A stretch of DNA of 64,000 nt from Pseudomonas sp. FP453 (GCF_030687495.1 NZ_CP117435.1:2174501-2238500), one strand, 5' to 3'. Positions 19,647 through 30,702 are shown, counted from the first letter of the stretch. Made by a program: numbers and translations. Notes: generated from the letters alone by a model not told the origin.

Positions 19647-20550
19647 TCAGGGCAGGGCGGTGAACAACTCCCGCCGTGCCCCTTCGGTAATCGCCACGAT
19701 GCCGGGGGTGCTTGACCTTGCGCTCCACCGAGATCGCGTAGAACGACTCGGTCACCGCCGTGGTCTGGCCGATCAGCGCCACGCCGTACTGGCGCACCAC
19801 TTCATCGGCAATCACGCTGGGGGCGATAAAGATCCCGCTGCCGGATTGGCCGAATGCCTGCATCAACGCACTGTCGTCGAACTCGCCAATGATCTTGGGT
19901 TGGATCTGCTGTTCGGCAAACCAGCGCTGCAAGCGGCTGCGCACTACCGTCTCCGCGCCCGGAATCAACAGCGGCGCACCCTGCAAACACTGTGGGAAAT
20001 CGCCGCCATAGCGGTCAGCCAGCGCCTGGGTGGCGAAAAAACTGATGCCGCATTCGCCGAGCTTCTGGCTGTAGCCCTTGATATCGAGGTGCGTCGGCAT
20101 CGGGCTGTCGGAGATCACCAGGTCCAGGCGCTGGATCGCCAGGTCGGCCAGCAGGCGTTCGAGTTTGTCTTCACGGCAGGTGATGCGGATCGGCTCGCTC
20201 AGTTCCATGGTCGGCGCGATCAGCCGGTAGACGATGGATTTGGGTACCACATCCGCCACCCCGACGCGAAACACGATCTGTTGTTCATTGGGCTGCGCGC
20301 GCAGCATCGCTTCCAATTCATTGCCGGTCTGGAACATCTGTTCGGCGTAGGGCAGGGCCTGGCGCCCGGCCTCGGTCAGTTCCAACTGGCGGCCGACCCG
20401 CTGAAACAGCGCGATACCAAAGGTCTGCTCCAGCAGGCTGATCTGCCCGCTGATGGTCTGGGGCGTGAGGTTCAGTTGCTCGCAGGCGCGCACAATGCTG
20501 CCGGTCTTGGCCACGACCCAGAAGTAATGCAGTTGTCGGTAATTGAGCAT
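19647..20550 (-). pseudogene. nhaR: NhaR-like LysR transcriptional regulator, +1 frameshift near its end
   Basis: The N-terminal 280 residues are intact: HTH at MLNYRQLHYFWVVAKTGSIVRACEQLNLTPQTIS and LysR substrate domain through FYAISVERKVKHP. A run of five G at 19704-19708 (plus strand) then shifts the frame; with four G the protein ends GIVAITEGARRELFTALP and stops at 19647, 300 residues in all, the NhaR length. As written, the frame runs into the MFS gene for about 100 foreign residues. NhaR activates sodium/proton antiporter or other stress genes. The gene diverges from the lipoprotein-terC unit. A sequencing error is more likely than a real lesion. Confidence 0.8.
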
Positions 20551-20684
20551 GCTTACCTTCACTTCGTAAAAACCGAAGTATACGCGAGAAAAATACGAAT
20601 TTTCCTGAACTGTTCACCTGCATAGAATGCCTCGCTATCGCGGGGCCACTACTTGGACCCAATGGTTCTAACGAGGAATACATC

Positions 20685-20930
20685 ATGAAACTCAATTCCC
20701 TGGGCACGGCAGCGTTGCTTGCGCTTTCATTGGTAGTGGTCAGCGGTTGTGACCAGGTCGAAAAAAGCGCGCAGCAGGTGTTGGGCAAGGCCACCGAATC
20801 GGCCAAGCAAGCGATCGACGACACCCACAAAGCCGCCGAGCAGGCGTTGAGTGAAGCGACTCAAGGGCTGATCAAGCCTGAGAAGCAAGAAGATGAAGCT
20901 AAAGAAGCTTCCGACACCAAAGAAACCTAA
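20685..20930 (+). CDS. Small lipoprotein
   Basis: 81 residues. Lipoprotein signal peptide with lipobox VVSGC (Cys22), then a charged, alanine-rich amphipathic helix (KSAQQVLGKATESAKQAIDDTHKAAEQALSEA) and an acidic tail. No known domain. Its start follows AACGAGGAA. It sits 28 bases before terC and may be co-transcribed with it. Function unknown. Confidence 0.85.
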   Translation: MKLNSLGTAALLALSLVVVSGCDQVEKSAQQVLGKATESAKQAIDDTHKAAEQALSEATQGLIKPEKQEDEAKEASDTKET

Positions 20931-20958
20931 TTCCCCAGCACAACGTCAGGACTGACCT

Positions 20959-21708
20959 ATGGATTACCTTTTACAACTGGCCGCCAGCCCCACCGCCTGG
21001 GTTGCCCTGGCGACCTTGATCGTCATGGAAATCGTGCTGGGCATCGATAACCTGATCTTCATCTCGATCCTCACCAACAAGCTGCCCGAGCAGCACCGGG
21101 CCAAGGCGCGGCGCATCGGCATCAGCATGGCGCTGGTGTTGCGCCTGGGCCTGTTGAGCACCATTGCGTTCATCGTGCAACTCACCGCGCCGGTGTTCGA
21201 AGTGTTCGGCCAGGCGTTTTCGTGGAAGGACATGATCCTGATCGCCGGCGGCCTGTTCCTGGTCTGGAAGGCCACCACCGAGATCCATCACAGCATGGAC
21301 CCGGAGCCCGAAGAGAAGGCCAGCGTCGGCAACACGGTAGCCATCGGCTTCGCGGCGGCCATCGGGCAGATCCTGTTGCTGGACCTGGTGTTCTCCATCG
21401 ACAGCATCATTACCGCCGTGGGCATGACCGAGCACTTGCCGATCATGATCATTGCCGTGGTGACTTCGGTGATCGTGATGCTGGTGGCGGCTGAACCGCT
21501 GGCCAAGTTCATCAACGACAACCCGACCGTGGTGATGCTGGCCCTGGGCTTCCTGATCATGATCGGCATGACGTTGATCGCCGAAGGCTTCGGCGCCCAT
21601 GTACCGAAAGGCTACGTGTATGCGGCCATGGCGTTCTCGGCGGCGATCGAGTGCTTGAACATCGCGCGGCGCAATCGCCATAAGCGTTTGCTCGCTGCCC
21701 GGCAGTAA
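20959..21708 (+). CDS. TerC family integral membrane protein
   Basis: 249 residues with seven to eight helices. Family motifs are [14 protein letters not shown] and [16 protein letters not shown] with the conserved aspartates, and [10 protein letters not shown] at the end. TerC/Alx/YoaE-like proteins are linked to manganese export or metal handling; short versions without CBS and CorC domains are of this type. No yybP-ykoY-like leader is visible because the lipoprotein gene is directly upstream. Confidence 0.88.
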   Translation: MDYLLQLAASPTAWVALATLIVMEIVLGIDNLIFISILTNKLPEQHRAKARRIGISMALVLRLGLLSTIAFIVQLTAPVFEVFGQAFSWKDMILIAGGLFLVWKATTEIHHSMDPEPEEKASVGNTVAIGFAAAIGQILLLDLVFSIDSIITAVGMTEHLPIMIIAVVTSVIVMLVAAEPLAKFINDNPTVVMLALGFLIMIGMTLIAEGFGAHVPKGYVYAAMAFSAAIECLNIARRNRHKRLLAARQ

Positions 21709-21720
21709 CCGCAGGAACAC

Positions 21721-21761
21721 AAAGGCCGGCTGCACTCCCAAGAGTGCAGCCGGCCTTTTTT
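21721..21761. terminator. Bidirectional intrinsic terminator
   Basis: AAAGGCCGGCTGCACTC and its inverted copy form a 17-pair stem followed by T6 on the plus strand and A/T-rich sequence on the other, between convergent terC and phosphatase genes. Confidence 0.95.
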
Positions 21762-21765
21762 GTGC

Positions 21766-22467
21766 TCAGGATTCGGCGCTGACCTGCGTCGGTTCCGGGC
21801 AGGACTCTTCGCCGTTGTTCAAACCTTGCTTGTAGTTGCGGCTCAGCAACGACGCCTTGCCGTTATGCCAGGTCAGTGTCAGCACATACAGGGTGTCGTA
21901 GTCGCTGCCGGACCAGTCGTCGGTGATGGTGTGCTTTTCGCCGACCGCCTCACTCGCCACCTTGTTGATCAACTCCGGCAGATAACCGTGGGACCACGCG
22001 GTGTAGATGATGGAGTTGTGGTACTTGTCCTCCACCAGCTCGTCGGCGAGGGCGCTGGTGTCGTTCGCCGAAAACTTGATGTTCACCGGCAGGCCGAGCT
22101 TGATGGCGCTGGGGCTGATGGTCATCAGTGGGCGAATGTAGCTGTAGGAGTTGTCGAACTCACCTTCCTCGACATTACGCGTCGGGTTGGCGGCGAACAC
22201 AAAGTTGGCCTTGCCGAATTTTTCCGGCAGCACCGTGGCGAGGTTCATCGCCCGGTTCAGGCCCTGGCAATTGAGTTGGCCCAGGCCGCCGGCGGGTTTT
22301 TCGCCGTGGCGCAGGAATACCAGGGTTTGTACGCCGTCGGCCTGTTCGGCACGGCTGGTGCGCGACTCCAGGGTCAGGCCGATGGCGCCGCCCACCAGCA
22401 ACAGCGGCAACATGATGTATGAATAGCGTTTCAGGCGTTGCGCAAGGCACGGAGGCTTGATTGTCAT
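21766..22467 (-). CDS. Histidine phosphatase family protein, membrane-anchored
   Basis: 233 residues from the ATG at 22467. There is a membrane segment near the N-terminus (YIMLPLLLVGGAIGL), then TLVFLRHGEKP, the RHG motif with catalytic histidine of the phosphoglycerate mutase-like superfamily, and YTAWSHGYLPEL with the second histidine. The C-terminal region is periplasmic if the helix is an anchor. The substrate is unknown. An ATG 39 bases upstream is an alternative start. Confidence 0.8.
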   Translation of the reverse strand: MTIKPPCLAQRLKRYSYIMLPLLLVGGAIGLTLESRTSRAEQADGVQTLVFLRHGEKPAGGLGQLNCQGLNRAMNLATVLPEKFGKANFVFAANPTRNVEEGEFDNSYSYIRPLMTISPSAIKLGLPVNIKFSANDTSALADELVEDKYHNSIIYTAWSHGYLPELINKVASEAVGEKHTITDDWSGSDYDTLYVLTLTWHNGKASLLSRNYKQGLNNGEESCPEPTQVSAES

Positions 22468-22718
22468 TGGTCTAGAGTCTTCAGTGCATCGGGTGAGGGT
22501 CGACATGCCCGGCCCCAGTGACGCCCAGGGCGTCCTGCGGTTTTCCTGTCGTTATAGCAAGGTGCCTCCATTCACCGTCAAAGCGCACTTAAGAGTGCCC
22601 AAGGGCGTATTGGTTCGCCCACGCGGGATAATAAGTCGCGGATGTTGCGCATTGATGACCCATGCAGGACACCGGGCAGATGACTATCATGTGGCCTTTC
22701 TGCTCAGGGGATTTCCCG

Positions 22719-23417
22719 ATGAACCCACTCGCTGCCTTCCCGATTAATAGCAAATGGCCCGCGCACCATCCCGAGCGCTTGCAACTGTACTCGCTGCCCA
22801 CGCCCAACGGGGTAAAAGTCTCAATCATGCTCGAAGAGCTGGGCTTGCCCTACGAGGCGCACAAGGTCAGCTTCGAGACCCAGGACCAGTTGTCCCCCGA
22901 GTTCCTGTCCCTGAACCCCAACAACAAGATCCCTGCGATCATCGACCCGGATGGCCCCGGTGGCGTGCCGCTGGCGCTGTTCGAGTCTGGCGCGATCCTG
23001 ATCTACCTGGCGGAGAAAACCAGCCAGTTGCTCGCCGAAGACCCGGCCACCCGCTACGAAACCCTGCAATGGCTGATGTTCCAGATGGGCGGTATCGGCC
23101 CGATGTTTGGCCAGTTGGGCTTCTTCAATAAGTTCGCCGGCAAGGACTACGAGGACAAGCGCCCCCGCGACCGCTACGCCGCTGAGTCCCGGCGCTTGCT
23201 GGGCGTGCTGGAAAAACGCCTGCTGGGCCGCACCTGGATCATGGGCGACGATTACAGCATCGCCGACATCGCCACCTTTCCATGGATTCGCAACCTGATC
23301 GGCTTCTACGAGTCTGGCGACCTGGTGGGCATCGCCGATTTCCCTAATGTGCTGCGCGCGCTGGATGGCTTTGTCGCCCGGCCGGCGGTGATCCGTGGCC
23401 TGAATATTCCGAGCTGA
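22719..23417 (+). CDS. Glutathione S-transferase, YghU/YfcG-like
   Basis: 232 residues: thioredoxin-fold domain RLQLYSLPTPNGVKVSIMLEELGLPYEAHKVSF with NPNNKIPAIIDPDG (glutathione cis-proline loop) and ESGAILIYLAEK, then an all-helical domain with YSIADIATFPWIRN. The NGVK loop with Asn resembles the Nu-class disulfide-bond reductases YfcG/YghU. AGGGGA precedes the ATG at 22719. The phzF-like gene starts 3 bases after its stop. Confidence 0.87.
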   Translation: MNPLAAFPINSKWPAHHPERLQLYSLPTPNGVKVSIMLEELGLPYEAHKVSFETQDQLSPEFLSLNPNNKIPAIIDPDGPGGVPLALFESGAILIYLAEKTSQLLAEDPATRYETLQWLMFQMGGIGPMFGQLGFFNKFAGKDYEDKRPRDRYAAESRRLLGVLEKRLLGRTWIMGDDYSIADIATFPWIRNLIGFYESGDLVGIADFPNVLRALDGFVARPAVIRGLNIPS

Positions 23418-23420
23418 CCC

Positions 23421-24263
23421 ATGCCGACCTTTGCTTTCAAACAACTGGATGTCTTCAGCAGCGTCGCGCTCAAGGGCAACCCCCTGGCGGTGGTGTTGGG
23501 CGCTGACAGCCTGACGGACCAGCAGATGGCCGATTTCGCCAACTGGACCAACCTCAGTGAAACCACATTTTTGCTGACACCCCGTGATCCCCGTGCTGAC
23601 TACCGGGTGCGAATTTTTACCACCGTGCAGGAACTGCCGTTCGCCGGGCACCCGACGCTGGGCTCATGCCATGCGTGGCTGCAGGCAGGCGGTGTACCCA
23701 AGGGCGAGGACATCATCCAGGAGTGCGAAATCGGCCTGGTGCGCGTGCGCCGCCAGGGCGATGAACTGGCGTTTATTGCGCCGCCATTATTGCGCGCAGG
23801 TCCGGTGGAGGCGCCCGTGCTGGCGCGTGTCTGTCAGGGGTTGGGCTTGAGCGCCGCAGACGTTGTGCGCAGCCAATGGGTGGACAATGGCGCGGGGTGG
23901 CTGGCGCTGATGCTGGCCGATCGTGATCAGGTTCTGGGCCTGCAGCCGGACTATGGGCAATTGCTCGGCCTGGCTGTTGGCGTGATCGCCCCCTGCGACC
24001 CCGTGCGCGACGCGGTGGATACGCAGTTTGAAGTACGCGGCTTCATCGCCGGAGACGGCGCCCCCGAAGACCCGGCCACCGGCAGCTTGAATGCCGGTAT
24101 CGCCCAATGGCTGTTGGGCGAAGGCTTGGCGCCTGAGCGCTATGTGGTCAGCCAGGGCACGGCCTTGGGCCGTGCGGGGCGCATTCGCGTCGAGCGCCAG
24201 GGCGATGATGTCTGGGTGGGCGGCGCGGTCGCGGTGTGCATTGAAGGGCGTCTACAGCTCTAG
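23421..24263 (+). CDS. PhzF family isomerase/epimerase-like protein
   Basis: 280 residues with both halves of the PhzF/diaminopimelate-epimerase-like fold: FKQLDVFSSVALKGNPLAVVLGAD at the start, SETTFLL with the catalytic glutamate, FTTVQELPFAGHPTLGS, and EDPATGSLNAG. No phenazine genes are present, so this is one of the many PhzF paralogues of unknown substrate (YddE-like). It is translationally close to the GST gene, so the two may process one compound. Confidence 0.87.
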   Translation: MPTFAFKQLDVFSSVALKGNPLAVVLGADSLTDQQMADFANWTNLSETTFLLTPRDPRADYRVRIFTTVQELPFAGHPTLGSCHAWLQAGGVPKGEDIIQECEIGLVRVRRQGDELAFIAPPLLRAGPVEAPVLARVCQGLGLSAADVVRSQWVDNGAGWLALMLADRDQVLGLQPDYGQLLGLAVGVIAPCDPVRDAVDTQFEVRGFIAGDGAPEDPATGSLNAGIAQWLLGEGLAPERYVVSQGTALGRAGRIRVERQGDDVWVGGAVAVCIEGRLQL

Positions 24264-24379
24264 ATCAATGAATTGTTGCGGGCCTCGCAATACACTGTTG
24301 GGCCCTCGGCGTTTGTGTTGCCTATGCCGGTGGGCATAAGCTTTCGCCCCAAAGTTTTTACCCCTATTTCAGGACCGCC

Positions 24380-25364
<985 letters not shown>

Positions 25365-25412
25365 GAGCTGGTTTGTGTGGGAGCTGGCTCCCACATAAGC
25401 CAGACCCCACCA
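25365..25412. repeat. Degenerate REP-like element
   Basis: TGTGGGAGCTGGCTCCCACA-type hairpin with flanking half copies (TAGGAGCTGGTTTG and AAGCCAGACCCCAC). It lies between convergent hemB and lysE-type genes. Confidence 0.7.
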
Positions 25413-25415
25413 AGA

Positions 25416-26030
25416 TCAACGCTGCGCAAACGCCAGGTTCAACCCCAGCCCCGCAAAGGCAGCCGCAAAACTGCGCCGCAGCCAGTTCTGCACCCGTGGT
25501 GACTCGATCACCGCACGCCGAAACACATTGGCCAGCAGGCCATACATCACGAACACCGCGAACGTCATCGCCATGAACACGCCGCTCAATACCAGCATCT
25601 GCACGGTGGGCGCCGTGCTGCCGGGCGCGACGAACTGCGGCAGGAAGGCCAGGAAGAAAATCGTCAGCTTGGGGTTGAGAATGTTCATCAGCAGGCCGCG
25701 CAGCATCAGGCTGCGGGCACTGGCGACCACGGGCGTGTCGCTGACGGCAAAGGCCGAGCGATCGCGCCAGGTGGCGTAGGCCACATACAGCAGGTAGGCG
25801 ACGCCGGCGTACTTGAGCAGGTCGAACGCCAACGCACTGGTGTGCAGCAAGGCGGACAGGCCGAGAATCGAGGCCAGCAGGTGCGGGATGATCCCGGCAG
25901 TGCAGCCCAACGCGGCGAACAGGCTGGCGCGCTTGCCGGCGGTGAGGCCGGTGGACACGGTAAAAATCACCCCGGTGCCGGGAATCAGTACGACAATCAG
26001 GCAAGTGACGAGAAAATTCAGGCTGAGCAT
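25416..26030 (-). CDS. LysE/RhtB family amino acid exporter
   Basis: 204 residues with five to six helices and the family signature LIPGTGVIFTVSTGLTAGKRASLFAALGCTAG near the N-terminus and LLMNILNPKLTIFFLAFLPQF in the middle. Exports homoserine/threonine or similar amino acids in characterised members; the substrate here is not readable. Start ATG at 26030 has GGAG 10 bases upstream. Confidence 0.87.
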   Translation of the reverse strand: MLSLNFLVTCLIVVLIPGTGVIFTVSTGLTAGKRASLFAALGCTAGIIPHLLASILGLSALLHTSALAFDLLKYAGVAYLLYVAYATWRDRSAFAVSDTPVVASARSLMLRGLLMNILNPKLTIFFLAFLPQFVAPGSTAPTVQMLVLSGVFMAMTFAVFVMYGLLANVFRRAVIESPRVQNWLRRSFAAAFAGLGLNLAFAQR

Positions 26031-26170
26031 GGCATTCAAACTCCGTGTAGGAATGGTCAATGTCAGATCCTGTCACGATAGACGCGGGTTGGCGAGCGCA
26101 CCCGGTCAGCGAACCCTGGTTACACTTGCGGGTCGATATGCCCGGTCCGTCGTTATTCAAGGAAGCACCC

Positions 26171-27256
26171 ATGCCCTTACGCCGCTTGATCCTGTGCCTC
26201 ACCCCCTTGCTGGTATTGGCCGGTTGCTCCACTGCGCGCGGCCCGCAACAGCCGGAGCGTAACGCAGCCGAGGTGAAGGCGCAGATCGTGCGCCTGCTGC
26301 CGGCGACCGTGGCGGATCGCAAGGGCTGGGCCCAGGACATCTACACGGCCTTCGACACCCAGAAGATCGACCCGAGCACCGAGAATATCTGCGCAGTACT
26401 GGCGGTGACCGAGCAGGAGTCCACCTACCAGGTCGACCCACCCGTGCCGAATATGGGCAAGATTGCCCAAGATGAGATGCTGCGTCGCGCCGCCAAGGTG
26501 TATGTGCCAGCAGTGGTGGTGCGCACCACCTTGCAGCTGCGTTCGCCCACCGGCAAGTCCTACGCCGAGCGCCTGAATGCCGCGCGCACCGAGAAGGACT
26601 TGAGCGGCATATTTGACGATTTCATCAGCATGGTGCCGTTGGGCAACACCTTGTTCGGCGGTTTCAACCCCGTGCATACCGCAGGCCCGATGCAAGTCAG
26701 CATCGAGTTCGCGCAGAAACAGGCACGGGGTTATCCCTACACGGTGGATGGCACGATCCGACGCGAAGTCTTCACCCGCCGTGGCGGCATGTACTTTGGC
26801 ATCGCTCACCTGCTCGGCTACCCGGTGAACTACGGTCAACCGCTGTACCGCTTCGCCGACTTCAACGCGGGCTGGTACGCCAGCCGTAACGCGGCCTTCC
26901 AGGCGGCGGTCAGCCGCGTCTCTGGCACCGAGCTGGCGCTGGATGGCGACCTGATTCGCTACGGCTCGTTGCTGCCCGGCACCACCGAGCTGGCGGTGCG
27001 CTCACTGGGCGCGAAGCTGGATATGCGCAACCCCAGCATCCGCAGCCAGCTGGAGCAGGGCGAGCAGTTGGACTTTGAAGGCACCACCCTCTACAAACGC
27101 GTGTTTGCGCTGGCGGACAAGGCGGCCGGCAAGCCGATGCCACGGGCAATCCTGCCGGGCATCGTGCTCAAGAGCCCGAAGATCACCCGCAACCTGACCA
27201 CGGCGTGGTTTGCCAAGCGCGTGGATGAGCGCTATCAGCGCTGCATGAAGCGCTGA
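26171..27256 (+). CDS. DUF1615 lipoprotein
   Basis: 361 residues. Lipobox LAGC (Cys19), then a globular periplasmic domain with AVLAVTEQESTYQVDPPVPNMGKIA and FNPVHTAGPMQVSIEFAQ, a lysozyme/transglycosylase-like arrangement (ExES...GPMQVS) that hints at cell-wall work. The start at 26171 follows AAGGAAGCACCC. It converges with the DUF4349 gene so that the two stop codons abut. Confidence 0.85.
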   Translation: MPLRRLILCLTPLLVLAGCSTARGPQQPERNAAEVKAQIVRLLPATVADRKGWAQDIYTAFDTQKIDPSTENICAVLAVTEQESTYQVDPPVPNMGKIAQDEMLRRAAKVYVPAVVVRTTLQLRSPTGKSYAERLNAARTEKDLSGIFDDFISMVPLGNTLFGGFNPVHTAGPMQVSIEFAQKQARGYPYTVDGTIRREVFTRRGGMYFGIAHLLGYPVNYGQPLYRFADFNAGWYASRNAAFQAAVSRVSGTELALDGDLIRYGSLLPGTTELAVRSLGAKLDMRNPSIRSQLEQGEQLDFEGTTLYKRVFALADKAAGKPMPRAILPGIVLKSPKITRNLTTAWFAKRVDERYQRCMKR

Positions 27257-28042
27257 TCAGCTGCGGCGCTTGATAAACCGGCGCCACAACCACACCCACA
27301 ACCACACCACCGGGAATGCCAGAATCACAAACGGCAGCACATAGCTTGCGCGTTCCAGGGCGTCGGCGGTGCCGTTCACCAGGTTGTCGCCGAGGTTGCT
27401 GAACATGCGGCTAAAGCGTGACGGCTGGTTTGCGCCGTCGGAGGAGCGGAAGTTCAGGGTCACGCGGTTGGTGTCGAGGCGGCGTTGCTGGTTGGCGGAG
27501 ACTTGCGCCAGTTCCTGCAATTCGTTTTCGATGGCGGCTTGTTCTTTGCTCAAGGCGATCAAGTCGCTGACGGTGATGTCCTTGCGCTTGGCCAATTCAT
27601 CCAGGCGCTGTTGCTGGGCTTGCAGACGATCCTGGCGGCGGCGCACATCGGCGACGGCGTCGGCCAGGTCCTCGGCGGTGGTGATGCGTTGGCCGAGCGT
27701 GCCGCCTTCCGTGGCCATGGCGACCATCGGCTCCACCCCGGCGGGCGCGATGCGCAGGATGATCTCGCCACCGTTGCCGTCTTCGGTGATGCCGAGGATG
27801 TTACAGGCGCCAAAGCGTGCGGTTTCACAGGCTTCGCGCGTGGCCTGCATACGCGGTGCGAGCAGGGCGCCGGGCAGGGCCAGGGTCAGTTCGTGCTCAT
27901 AGGCCAATTGCGCGCCGGCCTGGCTTTGTTCGCCGTTGATTGCTCGTGCGCGGGAGTGATCCTTGGGCGAGCAACCGGCGAGGGTCAGGCCTGCGAGCAA
28001 GATCAAAATAAGCGGTGTGGCTTTGCCGTCCAGATGGCGCAT
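27257..28042 (-). CDS. DUF4349 lipoprotein
   Basis: 261 residues. Lipobox LAGC (Cys24), a long coiled coil (ADVRRRQDRLQAQQQRLDELAKRKDITVSDLIALSKEQAAIENELQEL, about 130-180) and one C-terminal membrane helix (LPFVILAFPVVWLWVWLWRRF) followed by a basic end. Typical DUF4349 layout; function unknown, an envelope-associated role is inferred. Confidence 0.85.
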   Translation of the reverse strand: MRHLDGKATPLILILLAGLTLAGCSPKDHSRARAINGEQSQAGAQLAYEHELTLALPGALLAPRMQATREACETARFGACNILGITEDGNGGEIILRIAPAGVEPMVAMATEGGTLGQRITTAEDLADAVADVRRRQDRLQAQQQRLDELAKRKDITVSDLIALSKEQAAIENELQELAQVSANQQRRLDTNRVTLNFRSSDGANQPSRFSRMFSNLGDNLVNGTADALERASYVLPFVILAFPVVWLWVWLWRRFIKRRS

Positions 28043-28200
28043 TGCGGTTCCTTGGGAGGTGCGGGGAAATTTGGACGGCGATTAAAGCGGGTCTGGCGGA
28101 TTAACGCAAAGCATCGTGCAGGATTTGCAGCGCTGATGGTGGTGGCTGGCGCAGAGGGGCTGGAGTACACCTCAGGCCTGACTCCAAGGAAGAACCCGCC

Positions 28201-28617
28201 ATGATCGCTGTCCCCGAAGGTTTTGTTTCACTGCCCCGCAGCAGCCCGTTGCTCGACTTGTTGGGCCCGGCGTACTGCCGGGGTGAAGGCCTGCAACTGG
28301 AGATCGGCCTGCGTGCCGACAATCGTCACGCCAATGGCCGTGGCACCGTGCATGGCGGGGTGTTGGCGACCTTGGCGGATGTCGGCATGGGGTATGCGAT
28401 GGCCTTTTCCAGCGAACCGCCGCTGCCGCTGATTACCGCGAGCATGACCTTGGACTACCTGGGGGCTGTGCAGGTGGGGGAGTGGATGGTGGTGAAGTTG
28501 GAACATCACAAGCGCGGGCGGCAGATGGCGTTTGCCACGGTGAGTGTGCAAGTGGGGGAGAAGGTGGTGGTGCGGGCGAATGCGGTGTTTGCGGTGCCCC
28601 GCTCTGATGAACGATAG
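28201..28617 (+). CDS. PaaI family thioesterase (hotdog fold)
   Basis: 138 residues with HANGRGTVHGGVLATLADVGMGYA, the hotdog-family HGG motif followed by the catalytic acidic residue (Asp), and ITASMTLDYLGAVQVGEW. Hydrolyses acyl- or aryl-CoA thioesters in characterised relatives. AGGAAG precedes the ATG. A single-gene unit followed by a REP pair. Confidence 0.87.
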   Translation: MIAVPEGFVSLPRSSPLLDLLGPAYCRGEGLQLEIGLRADNRHANGRGTVHGGVLATLADVGMGYAMAFSSEPPLPLITASMTLDYLGAVQVGEWMVVKLEHHKRGRQMAFATVSVQVGEKVVVRANAVFAVPRSDER

Positions 28618-28625
28618 AGATTAAA

Positions 28626-28729
28626 TGTGGGAGCTGGCTTGTCGGGTCGCCGCATCGCTGCGATAGCGGTCCATCAGTGACAGGTTTGTAGCCTGACACA
28701 CCGCAATCGCAGGCAAGCCAGCTCCCACA
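28626..28729. repeat. REP pair
   Basis: TGTGGGAGCTGGCTTG and CAAGCCAGCTCCCACA bracket a loop with partly matching inner arms, 3' of the thioesterase gene. Confidence 0.85.
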
Positions 28730-28764
28730 GTTGGACTGTGTTTATTCAGATAGAGCGGGTAAAG

Positions 28765-28799
28765 AAAAGGCCCGGTTTTCGTGGAACCGGGCCTTTTCA
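28765..28799. terminator. Intrinsic terminator, mainly for the atoB operon
   Basis: AAAAGGCCCGGTT...AACCGGGCCTTTT is a perfect stem with A/T runs on both sides, just downstream of the minus-strand thiolase stop. Confidence 0.92.
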
Positions 28800-28815
28800 A
28801 TAGTGCTCTTGCCAA

Positions 28816-29997
28816 TCAGCTGCGTTCGAGGGCCAGCGCCACACCCTGGCCGCCACCGATGCACAGCGTCGCCAGGCCTTTCTTGGCGTCACGCTTGATC
28901 ATTTCATGCAGCAGGGTCACCAGCACGCGGCAGCCTGAGGCGCCAATCGGGTGGCCGATGGCAATAGCGCCGCCGTTGACGTTGACCTTGTCCGCGTCCC
29001 ATTCCAGTTCTTTGCCCACCGCCAGCGCTTGCGCAGCGAAGGCTTCGTTGGCTTCGATCAGGTCCAGGTCGCCCAGGCTCCAGCCGGCTTTGTCCAGGCA
29101 GCGACGCGTCGCCGAGACCGGGCCGATGCCCATGATTGCCGGGTCGACGCCAGCGTTGGCGTAGCTGGCAATGCGCGCCAGCACCGGCAGGCCGAGGGCC
29201 TTGGCCTTGTCGGCGCTCATCAGCAGCACCGCAGCGGCGCCGTCATTGAGGCTGGAGGCGTTGCCGGCGGTGACGCTGCCGTCTTTCTTGAATGCCGGCT
29301 TGAGCTTGCCCAGGGATTCGGCGGTGGTGCCGGAGCGGGGTTGCTCATCCACGGCGAAGGCCACGGGGTCGCCTTTGCGCTGCGGGATCAGGATCGGGGT
29401 GATTTCATCGGCGAAACGCCCGGCCTCAATGGCGGCAGCGGCTTTTTGCTGGGAGGCAGCGGCGAACGCATCCTGGGCTTCACGGCTGATGCCGTACTTG
29501 TCCACCAGGTTCTCGGCGGTGATGCCCATGTGGTAGTCGTTGAACGCATCCCACAGGCCGTCGGTGATCATGCTGTCGATCATCTTGGCGTGGCCCATGC
29601 GCAAACCGGTGCGCGCGGCGGGCAATACATACGGGGCCAGGCTCATGTTCTCCATGCCGCCGGCGATGATCACCTCGGCATCGCCGCAGCGGATGGCCTG
29701 GGCGCCCATGTGCAGGGCCTTGAGGCCGGAGCCGCAGACTTTGTTGAGGGTCAGGCTCGGCACTGCGTGGGGCAGGCCGGCGAGGATCGAAGCCTGGCGG
29801 GCCGGGTTCTGGCCCGAGCCTGCGGTGAGGACCTGGCCGAGGATCACTTCATCCACCAGGGCCGGGTCGAGGCCGGTTTGCTCCAGCAGGCGACGGATCA
29901 CGGCGGCGCCCAGTTCCGGTGCCGGAACATTCGCCAGCGAACCCTGGAAGCTGCCCACGGCGGTACGGGTGGCAGCAACAATCACGACGTCTTGCAT
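28816..29997 (-). CDS. atoB: Acetyl-CoA acetyltransferase (thiolase)
   Basis: 393 residues. Nucleophile Cys88 in NKVCGSG, His in [14 protein letters not shown] and second cysteine in LCIGGGQG complete the thiolase triad. In this operon it cleaves acetoacetyl-CoA made by the CoA-transferase to two acetyl-CoA. Start at 29997 has GAGG upstream. It is the last gene of the scoA-scoB-atoB unit, 11 bases after scoB. Confidence 0.92.
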   Translation of the reverse strand: MQDVVIVAATRTAVGSFQGSLANVPAPELGAAVIRRLLEQTGLDPALVDEVILGQVLTAGSGQNPARQASILAGLPHAVPSLTLNKVCGSGLKALHMGAQAIRCGDAEVIIAGGMENMSLAPYVLPAARTGLRMGHAKMIDSMITDGLWDAFNDYHMGITAENLVDKYGISREAQDAFAAASQQKAAAAIEAGRFADEITPILIPQRKGDPVAFAVDEQPRSGTTAESLGKLKPAFKKDGSVTAGNASSLNDGAAAVLLMSADKAKALGLPVLARIASYANAGVDPAIMGIGPVSATRRCLDKAGWSLGDLDLIEANEAFAAQALAVGKELEWDADKVNVNGGAIAIGHPIGASGCRVLVTLLHEMIKRDAKKGLATLCIGGGQGVALALERS

Positions 29998-30008
29998 GAG
30001 ATCTGTCC

Positions 30009-30668
30009 TCACTGGAAGTGCATTTCTGGAACGTGGTCCGGGACGATCAGTTTACCGGCGGTCTTGCTCACAATCTCCTCAACGCTGACGCCAGGTGCGC
30101 GTTCCTTGAGGACAAAAGCGCCATTTTCGATTTCCAGGTACGCCAGGTCCGTGAGTACACGCTTGATGCAGTTCGCGCCGGTCAGCGGCAGGCTGCACTG
30201 GCTGAGCAACTTGGACTCACCGTCCTTGGACGCGTGGGTCATGATCACGATGATGTTTTCTGCGCCGGCCACCAGGTCCATGGCGCCGCCCATGCCCTTG
30301 ACCAGTTTGCCGGGGATCATCCACGAGGCAATGTTGCCTTGTACGTCCACCTCAAAGGCGCCGAGCACGGTGAGGTCGACGTGGCCGCCGCGAATCATCG
30401 CGAAGGACTCGGCGGAGGAGAAGATCGATGCGCCAATGCGCGCGGTGACGGTCTGTTTGCCGGCGTTGATCATGTCGGCATCGATGGTGTCTTCGGTCGG
30501 AAACGGTCCCATGCCCAGCAGGCCGTTTTCCGATTGCAGCATCACTTCCATGCCGTCGGGGATGTAGTTGGCCACCAGGGTCGGGATGCCAATACCGAGG
30601 TTGACGTAGAAACCGTCCTGCATTTCACGGGCGACGCGTTGAGCCATTTGTTCGCGGGTAAGAGCCAT
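30009..30668 (-). CDS. scoB: 3-oxoacid CoA-transferase subunit B
   Basis: 219 residues with the catalytic glutamate in LQSENGLLG and [15 protein letters not shown]. With subunit A it moves CoA from succinyl-CoA (or acetyl-CoA) to acetoacetate. AAGGA precedes the ATG; 34 bases separate it from subunit A. AtoA naming is equally possible. Confidence 0.92.
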   Translation of the reverse strand: MALTREQMAQRVAREMQDGFYVNLGIGIPTLVANYIPDGMEVMLQSENGLLGMGPFPTEDTIDADMINAGKQTVTARIGASIFSSAESFAMIRGGHVDLTVLGAFEVDVQGNIASWMIPGKLVKGMGGAMDLVAGAENIIVIMTHASKDGESKLLSQCSLPLTGANCIKRVLTDLAYLEIENGAFVLKERAPGVSVEEIVSKTAGKLIVPDHVPEMHFQ

Positions 30669-30702
30669 GTTCTGAGTCCTTATTGTTCGGGCTGGAGGCG
30701 GA

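Noticed and set aside
20931..20958. yybP-ykoY-type manganese riboswitch before terC
   Set aside because: Only 28 bases separate terC from the lipoprotein gene, too short for such a leader.
28951..30567. 538-residue plus-strand frame opposite the thiolase and CoA-transferase genes
   Set aside because: Runs through two well-identified minus-strand genes; no domain.
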